From assembly GCA_028288545.1 (NCBI GenBank), contig JAQBNQ010000408.1, forward strand, positions 1-6,612: DNA of 6,612 nt, written 5' to 3'. The position numbers were made by a program, and so were the translations under genes. The DNA is from Bacteroidota bacterium. Lineage in GTDB: Bacteria > Bacteroidota > Bacteroidia > Chitinophagales > LD1. The notes under the pieces were generated by a model, which saw nothing but the letters and a program-made list of their open reading frames with translations, had not been told where the DNA came from and ran no database searches. Each line of letters opens with the position of its first letter. The stretch's first letter is position 1. Positions 5,221 to 6,612 of the stretch are shown here, piece after piece.

Positions 5221-6285
5221 GTGAAAAACGCAGATGTTGCCAGTTTAAAGCTGGAAGCCAGATCTATGAAATTAGTTTACAGTACCGATAGTTCGCCCGG
5301 TTATAGCAGATTGCGAAAGGGTAGATACTTTGTATTTTTCGATACAGAAGGAAAAAGAATTACAGACAAGGACGAAATTGCCCGCATCAAATCACTGGCA
5401 CTTCCTCCGGCATGGAAAGATGTATGGATATGCCCCAAGCCTAACGGCCACCTTCAGGCTACGGGCCACGATACCCTGGGCCGAAAGCAATACAAGTACC
5501 ACAGCAAATGGTCGCTTCATCGCAATGAGCGAAAACATAATCATATGCTCGACTTTGCCAAAGCCCTACCAAACATTCGGAAAAAAGTGGAAGAAGATCT
5601 GTCTCAAAAAGAGTTTTCAAAAGAAAAAGTAGTTGCCCTGGCTATAGCAGTTATGGACAAAACTTTTATCAGGGTAGGCAATTCCGCCTATACCAAAATG
5701 TATGGCTCTTTTGGCTTAACAAGTCTTCGCAACCGGCACATCAAAATTTCGGGAAACAAAATGATTATCGCCTTTAAAGGAAAAAAGGGCGTCTTCCAGG
5801 AAGTAGCCCTTACCCACGCCCGGCTTTCGCGTATGTTGAAAAAACTAAAAGACATACCCGGCCAGGAATTATTTCAATTTTATGATACCGACGGAAGCCG
5901 AAAGAGTATTGATTCAGAATGCATCAACCAGTATATCGAAACCTGCACAGGAATGGACTTTACGGCAAAAGATTTTCGTACATGGTGGGGCACTGTAACC
6001 GCTGCGGGCTTTTTAGCTGAAACTGTCCCGGTTAACTCAGATACCGAAGCGCAAAAAAATATTATAGCAGCCTTAGACCTGGTTGCAAAAAAATTGGGGA
6101 ATACCCGCTCGGTTTGCAAAAAATATTACGTCCATCCCGCTCTATTAGTAAGCTACCAGGAAGGAAAACTGCAAAAATTTCTTCCTGAATCGGAATCCAC
6201 AGAAACCGACAACAAAGAAATCATAATGAATCCCGAAGAAAAAATGGTTGTAAAATTTATGGAGAACGAGTGTAAAGCGGCTTAA
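5221..6285 (+). CDS. DNA topoisomerase IB (poxvirus type)
   Basis: The 354-residue enzyme relaxes supercoiled DNA by cutting one strand through a 3'-phosphotyrosine link. An N-terminal DNA-binding domain (about 15-95) carries LPPAWKDVWICP, GHLQATGHD and GRKQYKYH. The catalytic domain (about 100-320) has Arg151 (FIRVGN), Lys188 (FKGKKG), Arg253 (FTAKDFRTWWGT), Asn294 (LGNT) and the nucleophile Tyr303 (KKYYVHP). Asn replaces the His of vaccinia topoisomerase, as in Deinococcus radiodurans TopIB. All catalytic residues are present, so it should be active. The length suits bacterial members, with a 35-residue charged tail. I keep the GTG start at 5221 because residues 9-22 (LKLEARSMKLVYST) match the helix preceding the conserved core in homologs; ATG at 5266 is the alternative. 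It starts 5 bp after the collagen-like gene, suggesting co-transcription. Its stop overlaps that of the convergent gene. Confidence 0.95.
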   Translation: MKNADVASLKLEARSMKLVYSTDSSPGYSRLRKGRYFVFFDTEGKRITDKDEIARIKSLALPPAWKDVWICPKPNGHLQATGHDTLGRKQYKYHSKWSLHRNERKHNHMLDFAKALPNIRKKVEEDLSQKEFSKEKVVALAIAVMDKTFIRVGNSAYTKMYGSFGLTSLRNRHIKISGNKMIIAFKGKKGVFQEVALTHARLSRMLKKLKDIPGQELFQFYDTDGSRKSIDSECINQYIETCTGMDFTAKDFRTWWGTVTAAGFLAETVPVNSDTEAQKNIIAALDLVAKKLGNTRSVCKKYYVHPALLVSYQEGKLQKFLPESESTETDNKEIIMNPEEKMVVKFMENECKAA

Positions 6286-6612
6286 CTTTTTACGCTATTG
6301 ATGTTGATCTCATAATCAATAGAGGGCTTCAATGCAACGATAAATGCATTCCTCAACGTTTCAACAATTGCATAAAATATATTGGCATGAGGATTACTGA
6401 GTTTCCCTTCTAACGGAATCTTTGTTCCAATTTGATTCTCCATAGGGTTTTCAAATAATTTAGCAGCACCTTCAATAAATTTCTCACGCACCCACTTTAA
6501 AAAGCCAATATATTTTTCCGGTTCGTCTACCAGTTCAAGGTCCTGTATAAGTGGTTTAACATACCCTTTAAATTTGCCGTGGCTTGATGCTATTTCTGTA
6601 AATATCCCCATG
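6282..6612 (-). CDS. DUF748 / AsmA-like protein, C-terminal end (runs off right edge)
   Basis: About 109 codons of the C-terminus are present on the minus strand and the frame is open to the window edge. A Met codon at 6609-6611 is probably internal, since family members are several hundred residues long. Conserved-looking features are GKFKGYVKPLIQDLELVD, then an amphipathic helical region (FLKWVREKFIEGAAKLF), QIGTKIPLEGKLSNP, and a final segment with NAFIVALKPSIDYEI. This order (GYVKP, then a strand with IPLEG, then NAF..A.KP) is what I know from the C-terminal end of DUF748 proteins of Bacteroidota. They are AsmA-like envelope proteins thought to span the periplasm and take part in lipid transport or outer-membrane homeostasis. 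The gene converges on the topoisomerase gene with overlapping stop codons and no terminator between them. The assignment is from remembered family pattern and is moderate. Confidence 0.75.
   Translation of the reverse strand, partial: MGIFTEIASSHGKFKGYVKPLIQDLELVDEPEKYIGFLKWVREKFIEGAAKLFENPMENQIGTKIPLEGKLSNPHANIFYAIVETLRNAFIVALKPSIDYEININSVKS

Overview
The window looks like chromosomal DNA from a member of the Bacteroidota, most likely a Chitinophagia- or Sphingobacteriia-type bacterium. Four things point that way: AT-rich intergenic regions with a promoter of the Bacteroidota type (TTTG-N20-TATCATTG, close to TTTG-N19-TAnnTTTG), near absence of Shine-Dalgarno sequences, a cell-surface Ig-like repeat protein, and a DUF748-type protein. 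No tRNA, rRNA, CRISPR array, transposase or phage gene is visible.

Left part (1-3451, all on the minus strand). The 5' end of a secreted Ig-like surface protein runs off the left edge. Next is a two-gene operon, the most interesting content of the window. The upstream gene (1415-3451) encodes a complete three-domain protein of the arthropod hemocyanin/prophenoloxidase type. It keeps all six copper-ligand histidines, the CGWP motif with its cysteines, and an apparent counterpart of the phenylalanine that shields the copper site in Limulus hemocyanin. The downstream gene (727-1431) overlaps it by 17 bp and encodes an unrecognised N-terminal domain followed by a four-helix MerC-like membrane domain with a CxxC pair. 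I infer a dicopper oxidase or oxygen-binding protein made together with a membrane metal transporter or copper-delivery partner.

Middle (3452-4832, plus strand). An OmpA-family peptidoglycan-binding lipid-envelope protein is transcribed divergently from the hemocyanin gene. It is followed by a self-contained small transcription unit: a Bacteroidota promoter overlapped by a perfect 8-bp inverted repeat (a possible operator), a 66-residue Ser/Lys/Gly-rich disordered protein, and a very strong rho-independent terminator.

Right part (4833-6612). A secreted protein with 16 uninterrupted collagen-like Gly-X-Y triplets, rich in Thr at Y, lies 5 bp upstream of a poxvirus-type DNA topoisomerase IB with a GTG start, probably in one transcript. 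The topoisomerase converges on the C-terminal end of a DUF748 (AsmA-like) protein, and the two stop codons share one TTAA tetranucleotide.
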